A stretch of 64,000 bases of DNA from Opisthocomus hoazin (Eukaryota > Chordata > Aves > Opisthocomiformes > Opisthocomidae): positions 3,534,001 to 3,598,000 of the forward strand of contig NC_134434.1 of NCBI RefSeq assembly GCF_030867145.1, read 5' to 3'. A model generated the notes under the pieces. That model saw only the letters and a list, made by a program, of their open reading frames with translations, was not told where the DNA came from and did not search any database. Positions 1 through 13,500 of the stretch are shown here, piece after piece. The position numbers were made by a program, and so were the translations under genes. Positions within the stretch are counted from its first letter, which is position 1. Each line of letters opens with the position of its first letter.

Positions 1-1429
1 GTGTTATACATCTTGCTTTTTCTGACTGTTTGATAATGCGAATAAGTGATGCAAAGAACCAGAAGGAGAAGAGCTCTTTTAGTAAATGATCACTTTGTTT
101 TACAACTCTGAGGTCAAAACACATGCTCTAAAGAAGAGTGATACCATAGGACAGACACTGAAGTCACATATGTGTCTTTTAATGAAAATCATTCTGATTT
201 TTAGGACAGCTCTCTACCCAGAGGATGTCAGGCCTGGAGGAGCATATGGCTAGACAAGTTCCAGCATGAAACTCAAAGAAACAGGATAAATGTCTGCTTT
301 AGACTGTTACGAAGATCTCAGCCGGAAGAGCTGGCCAGCAACAGAGTGGAGGACCAGGCAGGTACCTGGACTAAAAAGGCAGAGCAAATCTCACAACCCA
401 GAAAAGCAGACTGTAGATCGAGCCAGGAGTTATTTTTTCCTACAGTTTTATGCTACTGTATTTTCACAAGGAAGTAGCACTGAGCTGCTCCAGACACCCG
501 TGAGTTCTGGGAAGGGCACGAGCCATCCTACGTTAGTTAAAGCCGCAAGTTTCACTTCTCTTGGAAATCGAGAAGGCATCACTTCTTGGCTGTCCATATT
601 GCCCACTCAAAGCCCGACATTTGTAAACCAGACAGTAAAATTATTATAATATAAATGGTCTTATTTGCTGAGCCTGTGTAGCACATAGATTTATTAATGT
701 TTTCAGGCTTTTCTCTGCAACTAAAAAAGTTGCAAACAATTTTTGAAAATTAAAGCTGAAACTCATTGGCAATTTCTCCAACCCCACAGCTGAAGCTGTG
801 AAAAAAGCACTGAATGTCCCAAGAATTGTAGTAAAGCTTTAACTGTTGGTAACATAATTTTTTGTACATTTAGATTCTCCTCGTTTCTGCACTGACTGTG
901 CATATTTGACAAAATATGATGAGAAAGGATAAAAATAGCTATTACTGAGCTGCTTCCTAACAGCCAACTAGATTCAGCAAGCTCCCTACAAAAAGTTTTT
1001 CTGTGTTCTAGGGCATCTTTTAATCGCTTCAGGAGGTGTGTATAAATATATATATATATTTATGGAGCTGGATTCCATTCTTGCAAAACCACTGGCAAAC
1101 TTCCCATAGAGTTTGAAGGAACAGGATCAGCCCTTTAATGTTTTAATAGTTTTCTGACTTCTTATTGGCTAAAGGACAAACTACAGTAAGCAGACTTTCT
1201 GTGAAGTTTAGAGTAAATTCTCTCTGCCTTTAATCAGAAAAAACAAAACATAGTTGGAGTCTAGCAAGCTTAGACACTTTAGTAGACTTCCTCATTTATT
1301 TGTAAGAAGATTCATGAGAGAGTTACACTCATAAAAGAAGACATTTTCACTTTTTCTTCACAGGACGGAGTGTTACAATTGATCTATAGTAGAGTGAAAT
1401 TGCAGAGTATTGGGGACAAATTTATTAGA
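1..1429. other. Sequence upstream of GLP2R start codon
   Basis: No exon of a neighbouring gene is recognisable. An open frame of 119 codons at 290-649 has no family resemblance that I see. A TATA-rich run lies at 1041-1063, about 390 nt before the GLP2R ATG, and a strong acceptor-like site with a T/C tract ends at 1363. The GLP2R promoter and any 5' noncoding exon could be here or further upstream; the sequence does not decide this. Confidence 0.4.
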
Positions 1430-1534
1430 ATGGGCATGGTGACACTTTTTGGTCTCTGTTCCAGCATGGGACTCTGGTCCAGAATATCTCCTGCACCTGC
1501 CAGCTCTGTCATGATACTGTTTCTAGTGAAACAG
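1430..1534 (+). CDS. GLP2R: GLP2R coding exon 1 (N-terminus, signal sequence)
   Basis: Encodes residues 1-35 and ends in phase 0 at CAG followed by donor GTAAGC. The end, LFLVKQ, corresponds to the SIKQ of human GLP2R just before the GSLLE block, so the splice position matches. A short hydrophobic core (MILFLV, residues 28-33) would be the signal segment. The ATG at 1430 has a good context (A at -3, G at +4); ATGs at 1436 and 1466 are in-frame alternatives. The frame stays open upstream to a TAG at 1283 without another ATG. A strong acceptor ending at 1363 leaves open that this is an internal exon with a different first exon. Confidence 0.75.
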
Positions 1535-4500
1535 GTAAGCTAACTCAATAATTAATAATGGACACTATAAAAGTGGCTTCCTATCAGATAACATTTTAAC
1601 CTTCACAAACGGCATGTTTTTTTCAAAAATAGTTCTGACATAACAATTTAGGTTCATTGAGAATTAGTCACAAGAAATGTAGACTGAGAAGCTGTAGAAT
1701 TTTGTATTAGAACTCTGACTAGATCATTTGTTACAATTTTCTTCTATTAATGCCAATTCATAGAATGCATATATTGTGTTTATGTCCGTTTATACAATCT
1801 CTTTTCATAACAATGTTGATCAGTATGGAATTATATGTATTATTCAATTTTCCTACCAGATATCAATACTATTGTGAATCAAGATTATTTTCTACTGGTT
1901 TTCCCTGTTCTTAAAACAGCTTTGCTTTGTTTCTAGCACTATGTTTTAGCCTTTTAGACTTCTACGAGGGGTGAGCACTGAATCTCACATTTGTGAAATT
2001 CGGTGTTACTGGTTTCATTCTGTGTCTCAGCTTCTTACAGAAGGCTAGTAAAGCTGTACGTGATTTCTACTTGAATTTCTTGTAGACATCTACTAAACTA
2101 TTTACTTTCTTTTTTTCTAAATCTGTAAAAAATCTGAAAGCTTACTTCTTTGTCTATATTGTCTTACAATTTGGAAGACTATGAAGTATTTAATGACAAA
2201 ATACCTCAATGTAATTCACTTCAAGGAAATTTTCATTTATGTTTTTAATCATTATTATTTATTTAGTAATATCAATCTTGATCTAGATAAACTAAAAAAA
2301 ATTACTAAGATGTAGTAAATATCAATTTATCTGAATAAAATTCATATATAGCTTTAGTGTACATTTCTATAAAATAAATGTACATGAGAATAAGTATAAT
2401 TGACAGGCTTATTTTAAACTGAAAGTAATAAAGTATTTCTATCCACTCATACTCCATTTAGCTGAGTTACTTTCCTTAGGGTTTGCATGTATATGTGCTG
2501 TAGACTGTAACTGTGTTCCTAGCATTTTTATGAAAAAAAGTTACCAGGAGACATATATTCTGGTTTTATTAAATAGAAAATGTTCCTAATGCTTTTGTAT
2601 GATTCAGATCTAGAGCTTATCTCGCATAAATTAATATGGAACTGAAACACATCTTAGGTTTGTGACACACGTTAGATCCATAGGACACCTCAACCAAAGC
2701 AATCATTCCGTCAATGCTAATAAAAAATCATCCAATTACTTCTGTGAGCTCAAAATTCTACAAGACTATAAATCACAATTAATTACTTTGTCATAGTGAT
2801 TCCTGTAAGTTGTTTAAAGAAATATGTTGTATTTCTTTACATTTCATTTTTAAAGAAAGAAAAATTTACAGCAATAACTATAATAAATCACTATATCCAT
2901 AATTTCTATCAAACTCCTGTATAAATATGAATAATATCAATCAGAAAAAAATAGGATCATAGCTGAAATAATAAGTAAATATTTAAGCTCTAATTTATAA
3001 TTTATACCTAAAGTAGAGGGGTTTTTTTACCATAATAGCATAGTCTGAATAAATAGAAACATTTCATTTTACCATTAGCTTAGTATAAGAAATTAAAGGG
3101 GTGAAATCCTGATTATAGTGTGGTCAGTTATGATAAAAATAAATTTAAACCAGTCTGTCTGCAACCTTGGATGTTTACTTTTATAATCCACTTCCTAAAT
3201 GAGAGCTTCAGGCAGTGTGATCTGCTGCATCCAACATAATTTTAAACGGTGGTGTCATCTTTGTGCAGTTTGTGAACCTTGGTGCGAGTGGGGTGCTAGG
3301 CTTGCAGGCTGAGGTTGTTCTTTTGCTGCCAGTGAAATTTCAGGTAGCCTGAAATGAAGGTAAGTCCAGTGTAGGGCAAAAGGTCACCGACATTCTGAGC
3401 TTCTGTCTTGGATGTTCGAATTTAACTTCTATGAGTCGGAAGTCCTGTTTAAATGCTAGTGGCTGAATGTCAACTGAAACTTAAAACTGAGATCAAAAGC
3501 CATGCTGAGCTGCATGCTGCCACTGCTTGAGATTGTGGTAAATTTACCTGCAATCTTGTATTTCTACCACTGATCATGCATTGTATCAAAATTTTGATAG
3601 CACTGAGTAGCCCAAAACTTAGATCATTATAAAACCTCACCGGGATTTGCAATCACAGACCTGTGTCAGATACAGAGAGCAATTTCTCGGTTCTTCTCAG
3701 AACATACCCACAGGGCTGGGCCTTCTCCCGCATGTGGCAAAAGCAGGAAAAGCCCTCGCGATCTCAGCAGTGATTGCTGTGCTCCTTACATTGACCCAAG
3801 CCGCAGACCCTCCTCTTTCTGAGACCACCTCACCCCTCTCTGAAGAATAGTAGCAACATGGACGTAAGACAGAGAGGCAAGCCTGTCTCTTTTATTTTTT
3901 TTTAATCCCTTTCACTTAGCTAAACAGACATGTGACATCAAGGTGCTTAAGGATCAAGGACATCACTTCCTTAATTTTCCCTTCCCTCTTAAGGCTAGTG
4001 CCTTATTCCCAGCCCACATACTTTGCCTTCTCACCAGACAGTGAGTAGTTCTCTCGTGCACCTAATGCAGAAGGGCCTTAACAAGATGTCCCACTGCAGA
4101 AAATACCGCAGTCTTCTGTCTGGGGCACCTGCATCAATGCCTTTCAAGCCAAGAAGGGAAAGCAAGATGATTTTCCTCATTCAAAAGCACTTCTAGCATG
4201 CATCAGCCTTTCTTTCTGTATGTGTCCTTATAGATTTTCCACAGAGAGAACGAAGACCACTGCAGACTGAATAGTCATGTATGAACAGCAAGTTTGCCTT
4301 TTTTAGCTACTTTTGGTAATCCTTGTGTAAGTAGCTGATGATCACAAATTTCTCCCATTGAAGTCATCATGGTTTACTATTGAATATCTGTTTATAATTT
4401 CCTTGATAAGGTAAATCTATGAGGATTTCTCTTAGTCTTTTAGTTTAATGATGAAAAGCCACTCCAGCACTTTCCTTACAACTTGCAAATTTATCACCGT

Positions 4501-7500
4501 ATTGTCTGAGGTATGACCATCAGAGTTAGTCATACTATCCAGGCACAGTTGCATCAGGGACAAACACTGCTTATTAATACCGTCTTGCACTCCTTTTCAA
4601 CATCCTTCCTTGCATGTACAACTCCAGAAATGTCAATGGTCTCCTTTACTGCAACTTTGTCTACAGGTGGCTCATGTCACTTCATTTCTACTACTAGACA
4701 CAAATTCTCAAAAAGTCCTGACATACATCCTCCAGCTGTAACTTCTAGGAGTAAAATGTTGCATTATGTCTATCATGGTGCGTGCTCTGCAGAGGGGTTC
4801 ATGTTTCTCTGTGATCTAAATGGTCCTTATTAATTGGTCATTTTCTGCTCTCCAGTTAATATCCAGTCAGCTGCAGTTTTTTTTTGATTAATAGTTTAAA
4901 TTATTTTATATGTTCTTCCAACTATATTTCATATTAGCTTTTGAGGTCACCTCTTAATTTTTTGTCAGGTGCAGCTCTGATTTTATATAGACCTGATTTG
5001 GTTTTTTCATCAGAAAGCCTTATGGTAGAAACCCAAGCATCTCACAAATATTTACATCAATAGAGACCAGGTATTAGCTATCTGACCCTGCCTGCAGCTT
5101 TGCAGAGACTGACACATAATGAAGTGATATGAAACTGTCACTTATGCCTAAATTGCTCCTCACTCTTATTGAGTGAGCTTCTTGACTCCGTCAACCTTGT
5201 TTCCAGGAATGGAACCAGACAAGCAGCCAGGTAGCTACTGTGAGGCTTTCCTTGTAGTTTCTCGGCTGTTTAATGCATTTGTTTATTAGAAACTGAAGTG
5301 TTATCCCTTAAATCAAGCAGTCTTTTCTACAAATGCGTCATCTCCATGTCTTTGCCTCTTCAGATGAGGTTCACTGACCCGGGAGTGTCTGAAGAATCTC
5401 CCCTGGCTCCCAGCATTTTGAGGCCTACATGAGGGAAATGTCAAGATGGTTTTTATTTTGGAAACATGCGTTCCTTTCTCATGGCTGCTGTAAATATTCT
5501 CTCCTTATCTTGCAAGCCCATCAGAGGAAGAATAACTATAGTCTTTCTACTCCCTGGAATTTGAAGTAGGGTGTCTAGAAATTAGCTGAGAGACTAAAAG
5601 CAGAGTATTGGGCGGGCAGCAGTATACACAGCAAAAACATGCATGCGAGTGCAGTCTTATATAACAGCTAGCTAATATTCTCCATTGTTCTTGTTCTGGA
5701 AGCAAATAAATATGATTTTCTATATTTTTCCAACAAACATAGGTTCAAAGAAAAATATACAGGTGAAGCTCACAGCCATACATTGTCCTGGTTATTTATC
5801 TCAGCCCTTGGCACGTCACCAAGCTCCGACAAGCTCAGGACAACCACACATGTATGAGTTTCCAAAAAGGGTCTAGTCCAGACAAAAGGAAATTTTTTTC
5901 CCTGGAGAGCTGAAAATCATCATTTGGTATATGGATTGTTGCTTTTGGAAAACTTATATTTAGTCTGCTCTCCAAAATTTGGTTGTTTCAATTGGTAACA
6001 TTTTTTAACAGTAGTGATTTTTTTATTTTTGATTGACTTATAGTGACAATTTTCTTTGACTACTTGCCCGCCTCTGGCTTCTTAAAGCCCTGGTTTCAGG
6101 AGACCAGCTGTCATATTACACAGAGACTGCTTAGGCTGATGTTCTTTTCCCTGGAGAAATAATGATCAAGTCATCATGCTGATATTGAACTGTAAGCAGT
6201 ATCTAGTACTACCCTTTCTCTACTGTTTTGCTCCTAACTGGATTTTTCTTCATCAGTCCAAATCTAACATACCACCAAGCAATTTTGCATTTAACTCTTC
6301 TATTTTTAGCCACTCCTTTCCTAAACAGTAATTATCAGCTGTGGCCCTCTTAAACATCTCTGCAGTCAGTGTTGTGTGATAAATATATTTAAAGAGAGCA
6401 AGTTAAAATATGAAAGTTCCCTCAAGATGATTGCAACCTTTACAATGATAAGGTGTAGGCCACAGATGTCCACCACATCCTAAACACATCAGTCACTATA
6501 TATAAAAGCATTATTAAAATCTGTGCATAGCTGGGAATTTTATTCTATTTTAACAGCAGAGCAGATTTTTTTATTAGGACTAATTTTATCGGTGGAGACA
6601 AATTTAATTCTCTACTCTGTGCTAGCAACTGTTGATCTACATCCCTGATCTTACCCTTTCATGCTAACACCTAGGTTTCCTTCCCTTCTGATTACCTGCT
6701 TCCCCATGCCAAGGGAGTGACTTAAGGTCAGCACGTCCATGCAGGGCTCCTACCTTTTCTCTCATTCCCTTTTCGAACATCACTGACAATCCCCTCAACC
6801 TTTATGTTTCTTCTGTGTGCTTCTGTGGCTGCAGTGCCATCCACGCCTTATAAATGCAGCAATCCTCTCCCATACAACCTGCCAGAATTTTTCCATCAAA
6901 GCAAGGGCCCATTTAGACACCAATACAGTTTTTTTGCTTCATTTGTGTTCTCAGCCTATCTTCACCTGGAAGAGAAGAGAGTGGGTGATAGGTCCAGTAG
7001 GATTCTGTGGATTGAGGGTGAATTTTTCTTGCTCTTGGGAGAAACTAAATGCTTTTGGAGACAAAAAGCTTCCAGAACACAACACAGGATGAGTGGACAA
7101 AAAGAAAGAGACAGAGCAAGGAACCAGTAGACCACAGCGTGGGAGCAGCCAAGAGCAGCTGGCAGCTCTTGCAATCGTGGGATGATTGATTTCCAGACAC
7201 CAGAGGGGACTCCACAGAATCTGATGTCTTTAAACTGACTAAACCCAAAGTTGAGCCTGTCTTCAGGGCTACACTGGTAAAACGGAGATTGTTCTTCAAG
7301 TTGTTTAATTTCTGTTATCTCTAAACAGATCATGTCAACACAATTGTTCCAGATCATATTCTCTCCAGAAATCTAGCTTTTCAGAATTTAAAAGAGTTCT
7401 TGGTCTCCTCTGGGGTCACCACTACAACAGAAAGGTCTAGGCAAAACCAGCTATGAAAATATCTGAAACAACAACAACAAATGTACCTACAAAAGCTCAG

Positions 7501-10500
7501 GACATAAAAATCCATTTGTGTGAGTTATTTTATATGGAGAAAACTTTGGCATGGAAAAAATAATGCTCCATTTCACTACATGAGAAATCTTGAGGGCAAA
7601 GACTCTTCTCCCCTGTGGACACAACAGGACAGCAAAACTGTGGCCTATCCAGGCAAAAAGGGCAGCCTAGTTGGTGCAGATGGGCAAGTTAAACTAAGAT
7701 ATAAAATTATATTTTCTCAAAACAAAAAAAAGAGGAAAAGAAAGATATCCATGGCATGGGTGCAGCTGCTGGAGAAAGAAGTGGTCTTTGAAGTGCTGGG
7801 CAGGAATACAGAATGCACTGGAGAAAAGGTGTTAGCTAAAATAGTATTGCTTATTCATTACTCTCTTATTCAATTTTTTACTGTATTACTCAACCAGGAG
7901 CACTTGGTTATCTTTAAAAATTCTCTAAAAATAAACAGCCTTCAAAATTGTCATCAATCACATTCATAAATTAATCTAGCAGAAAAATAAATACGTGAGA
8001 CCTTGGCATAAATTGACTGTAAAAAGCCTGGAAAGACTGTAAAATTTGTGAAGATAAGCACCCATTGTCTACAGGGTAGGAATGAAATGCCAGTGTTTTT
8101 GATGGGCCCTCACAGGTCCCAGCAGTTAAATATCTGTATGGATTTTTTAGAAAGGATTTTACAAAAGTTGAATAGATTTCTATGGTAATATAGCACCACG
8201 TCAACACATTTCTTGCTCAGGCAAAGATAGCAATGAAAGAAATATTGCTAATAGCTTCCCAAAGAAGGAAGGGGTCTAGTTTTTTTACCTTCCTGCTTAC
8301 CTATTGTTCCTCCATTCTCATCTCTCCTCTTCTCTCCTTTCCTCTTAACTTTCTTATAATGGAAGGAAACCTGCCACAAAAAGACCACGAGGATCTAACT
8401 GATTTTCCTCATGTCCAGTATTTTCACTCACAGGCCAAAGGATCTCTGCTGGAAAAAACCACTACTGAATGGAATAAATACAAACAAGCATGCTTGAAAA
8501 TGCTGCAGGAATCAACTGTAGATACTGGTAAGGAAATAAACAGCACAATAAAATCACGTGTTAAGTAACATTAATGAATATGCAAATATTCTTTTACTTG
8601 CTTTGCAAAATCGTGTGCCTGTTGGTAAGTTCTAAATGTAGAACAATCAGCTGTAATTAGACATGCAAGCATGCAAGCATGAAGTTAATGGTTCTCTTTG
8701 TCGTGAAATATATCACTAAAGGTGTCACTGAATGCCTAATCAAGTGGTAGGTGCTACACATTATTGGTCTTTTGGGTGGAGACGACCAGTTTTCACTTCC
8801 CTTTTCAGCCTGAAGGAAGTCAAATCCATGTTATTGGAAATTATGCTAACCACAAGACAACACATCATCCAGGGAGAAGAAGATGTCTCCCATTTCTACA
8901 CTTTAGAAACAGAGCCATAGCAGACAAGAACCCAAAATGCATCAGTCAAGACAGAGTCTGGTTTTTGCCTAGTGAAGGCAGCTGGGGAGCTGCCTTATTC
9001 TCACAGGACTGCTTATGCATTTTGTGATACAGTCATTAGGCTAATAAGCTAAGACACAGAGACCAGGTTGCCCTGTGTTCAGCTGACACTTATAACCATT
9101 AGCTTTAAGTCCCTTATTTATTCTTCTGCCTCCATAGTGTTGGATTCTTGGCTGAAGAGCAGCGTACCTTCAGAAGACAGTGTCTTCTCCTGAAAAGTGG
9201 CAGAGAGTGGAAAGGAGTCCACACCTCCTACCTCTGGTTGAGTGCTCCAAGTTTCATGCTGTTTGGCAAAAGGGGATCTTATAATCTGTGATTATTTCAC
9301 TCTTAAAAGTATGAACTCTGCTCAGCTAGATGTCTGTCTTCAGGAGAGGATGACACAGGCTTCATCTGAGTAGTTGGAGAAGTTCAAGAAGTACCTGAAA
9401 GAGAGGTGGCTGCATTCACCAAGTACAGATTAAGAGTGAAACTGTGCTTTGTATTTTGTATTCACTGACTATAAACAGGTCTCTGCCTCTGTGTGCAAGT
9501 GGTACACTCATGGTCATCTCACTTCATGGTTACCTCACTCCATCAATGGCACTGGGACATTCCAAGATGATGTTATGAGCTTTGACTCACTTTGCTGGTG
9601 GCAGAAACCTGCATTTATGACATTGCAGTGTGCAAAATTGTCAACCAGAATGTATGGTCTGATTAAGATCAATGCGTGTATTTTTCATCATTCAAAATGC
9701 ATTTAGAAGTTGGAAGCTATTTCAAAGTATTGGCCTGGGATTATAAAGCAGCATAAAAAAAGAAAGATATTTTCAAGCCTAAATTATGTAATGTTTTATG
9801 TTTTAAAGTTCCTTAAACTTTTCCCAAAAATACTGAAATCTGTAACTTTCACAGACCTTTGAAAAGCAAAAGGGAAGATACACCCTGTGAGTCAAGGAAA
9901 CTATTTTTAGTGATCACATTCAGTAACAGCCTTTCTCTTCTTTCAACTGAAATAGGAGTTTCTGAGAACGAGCAGTTCTGCTTGGGCATGGCAGCATGCT
10001 GAAGGAATGAATCCTCATGCTCTCCAGCCTGCGTCACTGACCTGCTCCTGAGGCAGCTGCAGCTCCTGGCAGTTGTGACAGCATGATCTAATTGCCTTAG
10101 CTTACACTGCGAAGCTGTAACAGTTGGGGAAACAAGGCAAGACCCCATTCTCATTTCTGAACGCCCATCTCCATCAGGAGCTTGATTCAGTTTTCATAGT
10201 ATATGTGGGGCAGGAAATTAATTTTCACTCATTCTTCCTGAGCTTTTGGGTGTGCTTAAAAGCAAAAAAAGAAGCATACCAGCTATGGAAATGCAGCAAA
10301 ATACCCATCGAGGACCACCAGAACTTAGCTAGGGCATGCAGAGATGCAGTCAGGAGCTAAGGCTTATCTAGAACTGAAACTGTCCAAAGATGTTAAGAGC
10401 AACAAGCTTCATGAGCAGACACACAGAGAAGACAGAGGCTCATTGCCAAACAGGGCAGGGAAACTAGTCACTAATAAAGAAGCACGCAGAAAACTACAGA

Positions 10501-13500
10501 CCCTGTAGTCTTCCTTCAGTCCCCAGGAAAGCAATGGAACGAGTGCTCATAGAAAGTGTCACTAACCAAGTGAAGCTTGCTTTGACTGTGGGAAATAAGG
10601 AAGGGGAAAACACAGAAAGGTCAGACTAAGAAGCTGCCTTAAACTACAGGCTACATGACTACACTCAGAGAGGCAAGAAGGCAAAGTAATGAGTATTGCA
10701 AAGTGGACTAAAGTTTTTCTGGAAAGCAAGGGAAGCAAAGCACATATCAGCCTAGCCAGCACACTTGCAGGATAGCTTACAACTGAATCTGACAAGAAAG
10801 AAAGAGCAAGAGCAGTGAGAAGATAGAGATCAATGATCTGTGGTGAAAACCTGGTGTGCAGAAACCCTTAGCACAATGCAAGAGTGTTATATGGTGGGAA
10901 GCAGAGAATGGTGGCTTTTGGTGGCAATTAGAACTAAGCCAGATGACCCAGGAGGCCAAAAGCAGTGACACATGGCAAGATATCAGAGGGCAGTAGTTTG
11001 TAGCAGGTGATCAGGAGAACCATAGAGATTCAGAATTCCAGTTTTCATGAAATGGAGAAAAAACTATTTTTCTCCTGGCAGCCTACCCGATTCACACCTG
11101 AACAAATGTTGGTAAGATATTGGGGAAAGGAATACTAAAAATGCGCCTATAAATGTGAACAACTACACCTGTCATAAGGCAGATGGGGTCATAGATGTTC
11201 AGCCTCAAAGGTACAAGGGAATTACTAAGAAAACACATATTGTGCTCTGTATTTTAGCAGAAGCATCCCAAGAAGATGCGGGTGAGATAGCACACCACTG
11301 TCTTTGTTGCTTCCTGTATTCTTCTTCCCACGCAAGTTTCTCAAAGTATTGCTAAGTATTATGGAAAGTAAAGAGGATATACTCATCTAGTTTTGGATGA
11401 ACAAAAGCATTAAAGAGAGGAGAACTTCAGCTTACGGAGAAGAAAGAGAGAAAGTAACCAAGAGACTAGTGCAGCCATTAATGCGTTCTGTTTTATTTTA
11501 TCTTACTGTAACCTGGTTGCACCATTTCAGTCCTGCATTATCAAATGTTTTATATTAACCTGAAGTCCTGTGAGTGATGTGATACCTGTGGAGCTTGAAA
11601 CTGAGTTAGTGTGAGATACTACCAGCTCCCTAACCTCGATTGCCCAAAGACTCAGAGGAGTCACTACCCGAGAAACTGGCAGTAATCTGAGCTGAGAACT
11701 GGTGTCACGGGGGCCATGAAAGGTGCAATATCCTCTGTTTACCAGCAAAAGATCTGCAGCATGTACCAAAAACAAGAAGTGAGAGCACAGCTGGAACCTG
11801 TTACAGCTGTACAACAGAGGCTCAGGATGATTTTGACCGATACCCTTACCTCAAAACGCAGCAGGTAAAACCTGCTGTTGTGTGGATCCAGGGAAGAAGA
11901 GCAGCAGCCATTTCTGCACTGTGCACTGAACGTTGCGGAGAGAATGCACAAAGTTTATCTGCTTGATCTTGTAAATACTCTGGAGTAGCTTGCAGGTTAC
12001 CTGGAACAGTATATAATGGTTTTCGTGATGGTCCATTGTCTGAACAACTTTTTGTAACACTTCTATTTGCTTCTCTCCCCAGGCATACATTGTAATGGAA
12101 CATTTGATCAGTTTGTTTGCTGGCCTTACTCTTCCCCAGGAAACGTCTCTGTTCCTTGTCCTTCATATTTGCCATGGGTGGAAAATGGTAATGTGAAAGC
12201 GGTCACTTCTCTTCAAGTTTATGCTGGGAATCCAGCTAAAGGACAGATGGTACTGGTCTCTCTTGTCCCAGTGTCCTCTAAAGCGTCTGAGGGCTTTCTT
12301 GTCTCACCTCTTTTCAGCTTTTTTCAGAATTGAGGCACAAAATTGTTGTCAGTGTTCACTATTTACCCTTTTTCGCCATCTGTAACTGTTACAGCTCCAT
12401 ATTGTCTGCTATAAAGTATGATTTCCAAGACTGTGTAACCCTACTGCTAGGCCTTTATTGGCAGTAACAGACTCGGGCTTCACCTTCTGAGGCTCCACTT
12501 CTGGGGTCCCCACTGATCCCAGACATGAAGACAGACATTTCTCTCCCAGAAAACTGGAATAGCCAAACAAAGCAGCAGTCCAAGCAGTCAGTCCTCCAGC
12601 AGGACATACCGCACCACCAGCAAGTGGTGCGGTGAACAAACTTTCCGAGCATCCTTTTCCTGGAGAGGGTGGAGCAGCGAGGCTCTTGGGAAGGGGGAAA
12701 GAGTAACACCTGCAGGAGCAAAACAGTCTAAGCAAACAACATTCCCTTTCTCCTAAAGAAATGCAGGGGTATTCCTACCACTGCAGTCTAGCATTTCTGA
12801 ATCCTGCTACACAGGCTTTCTTAGCTACTTGTGGCTTTCTTAGCTGCATTTCTAATGCCACTTGGAAGGATCAGCTGTGTTGGAGTCCTTTAGCTTATCG
12901 GAGACTACTACAGGGTCCTTATCCTAGCTTTCTCCAGCTCACCCCACGCGTGGTTTGCTCTGTAATGTCATAATTTGTCCTTTTTTGTGCTGCTAAACAG
13001 AAAGACACCCAGCCTCTATCTAGTGTCCCAAACAACTGCTTCTGCCAACCATCTGGAACAAATTCAGCTCTTCAGAATAAATATAAAAGCATTTCCTTCC
13101 CTCCCTCCATGTAATAGAGACTTTTTTTTTTCTCTTTTTCTATCTAAATTTCTACAAAAGCAAGATGTAAGACATTGCACCAGGTTATGAGGCGTTCAAT
13201 GTGTCCACAGTGAGGAACACGGTGGGCTGCTGTGTTACAGCATCACCTGGCATTCTCACCCATGCCACAGCACCTCAGGAGAAAAGGCATTAGAGACTGC
13301 ACAGCTGTCTCTTTGTCCTAGAGATTTTGCAGGACTGGGGTTAGGGTTGCTTGTGGTCCCCATTTCTATTGCTGGTCCGATTGCCAAGGTTTAGCTGTGC
13401 TTGTTCTGGGACACTGATGGACTCGGACCAGAAATGTTCGCAAGCTTGAGATAAATGTACTGTGGTTTGTCATCATTGCCCAGCCTGAGCACTGACAAAT

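Noticed and set aside
3647-3850. Hydrophobic 67-codon frame that resembles a signal peptide, considered as GLP2R exon 1
   Set aside because: No GT donor at a position and phase that joins exon 2, whereas 1430-1534 ends KQ/GTAAGC exactly where expected.
13336-13349. GGGGTTAGGGTT, and a similar motif near 47090
   Set aside because: One or two telomere-like units only; too short for an interstitial telomere repeat.
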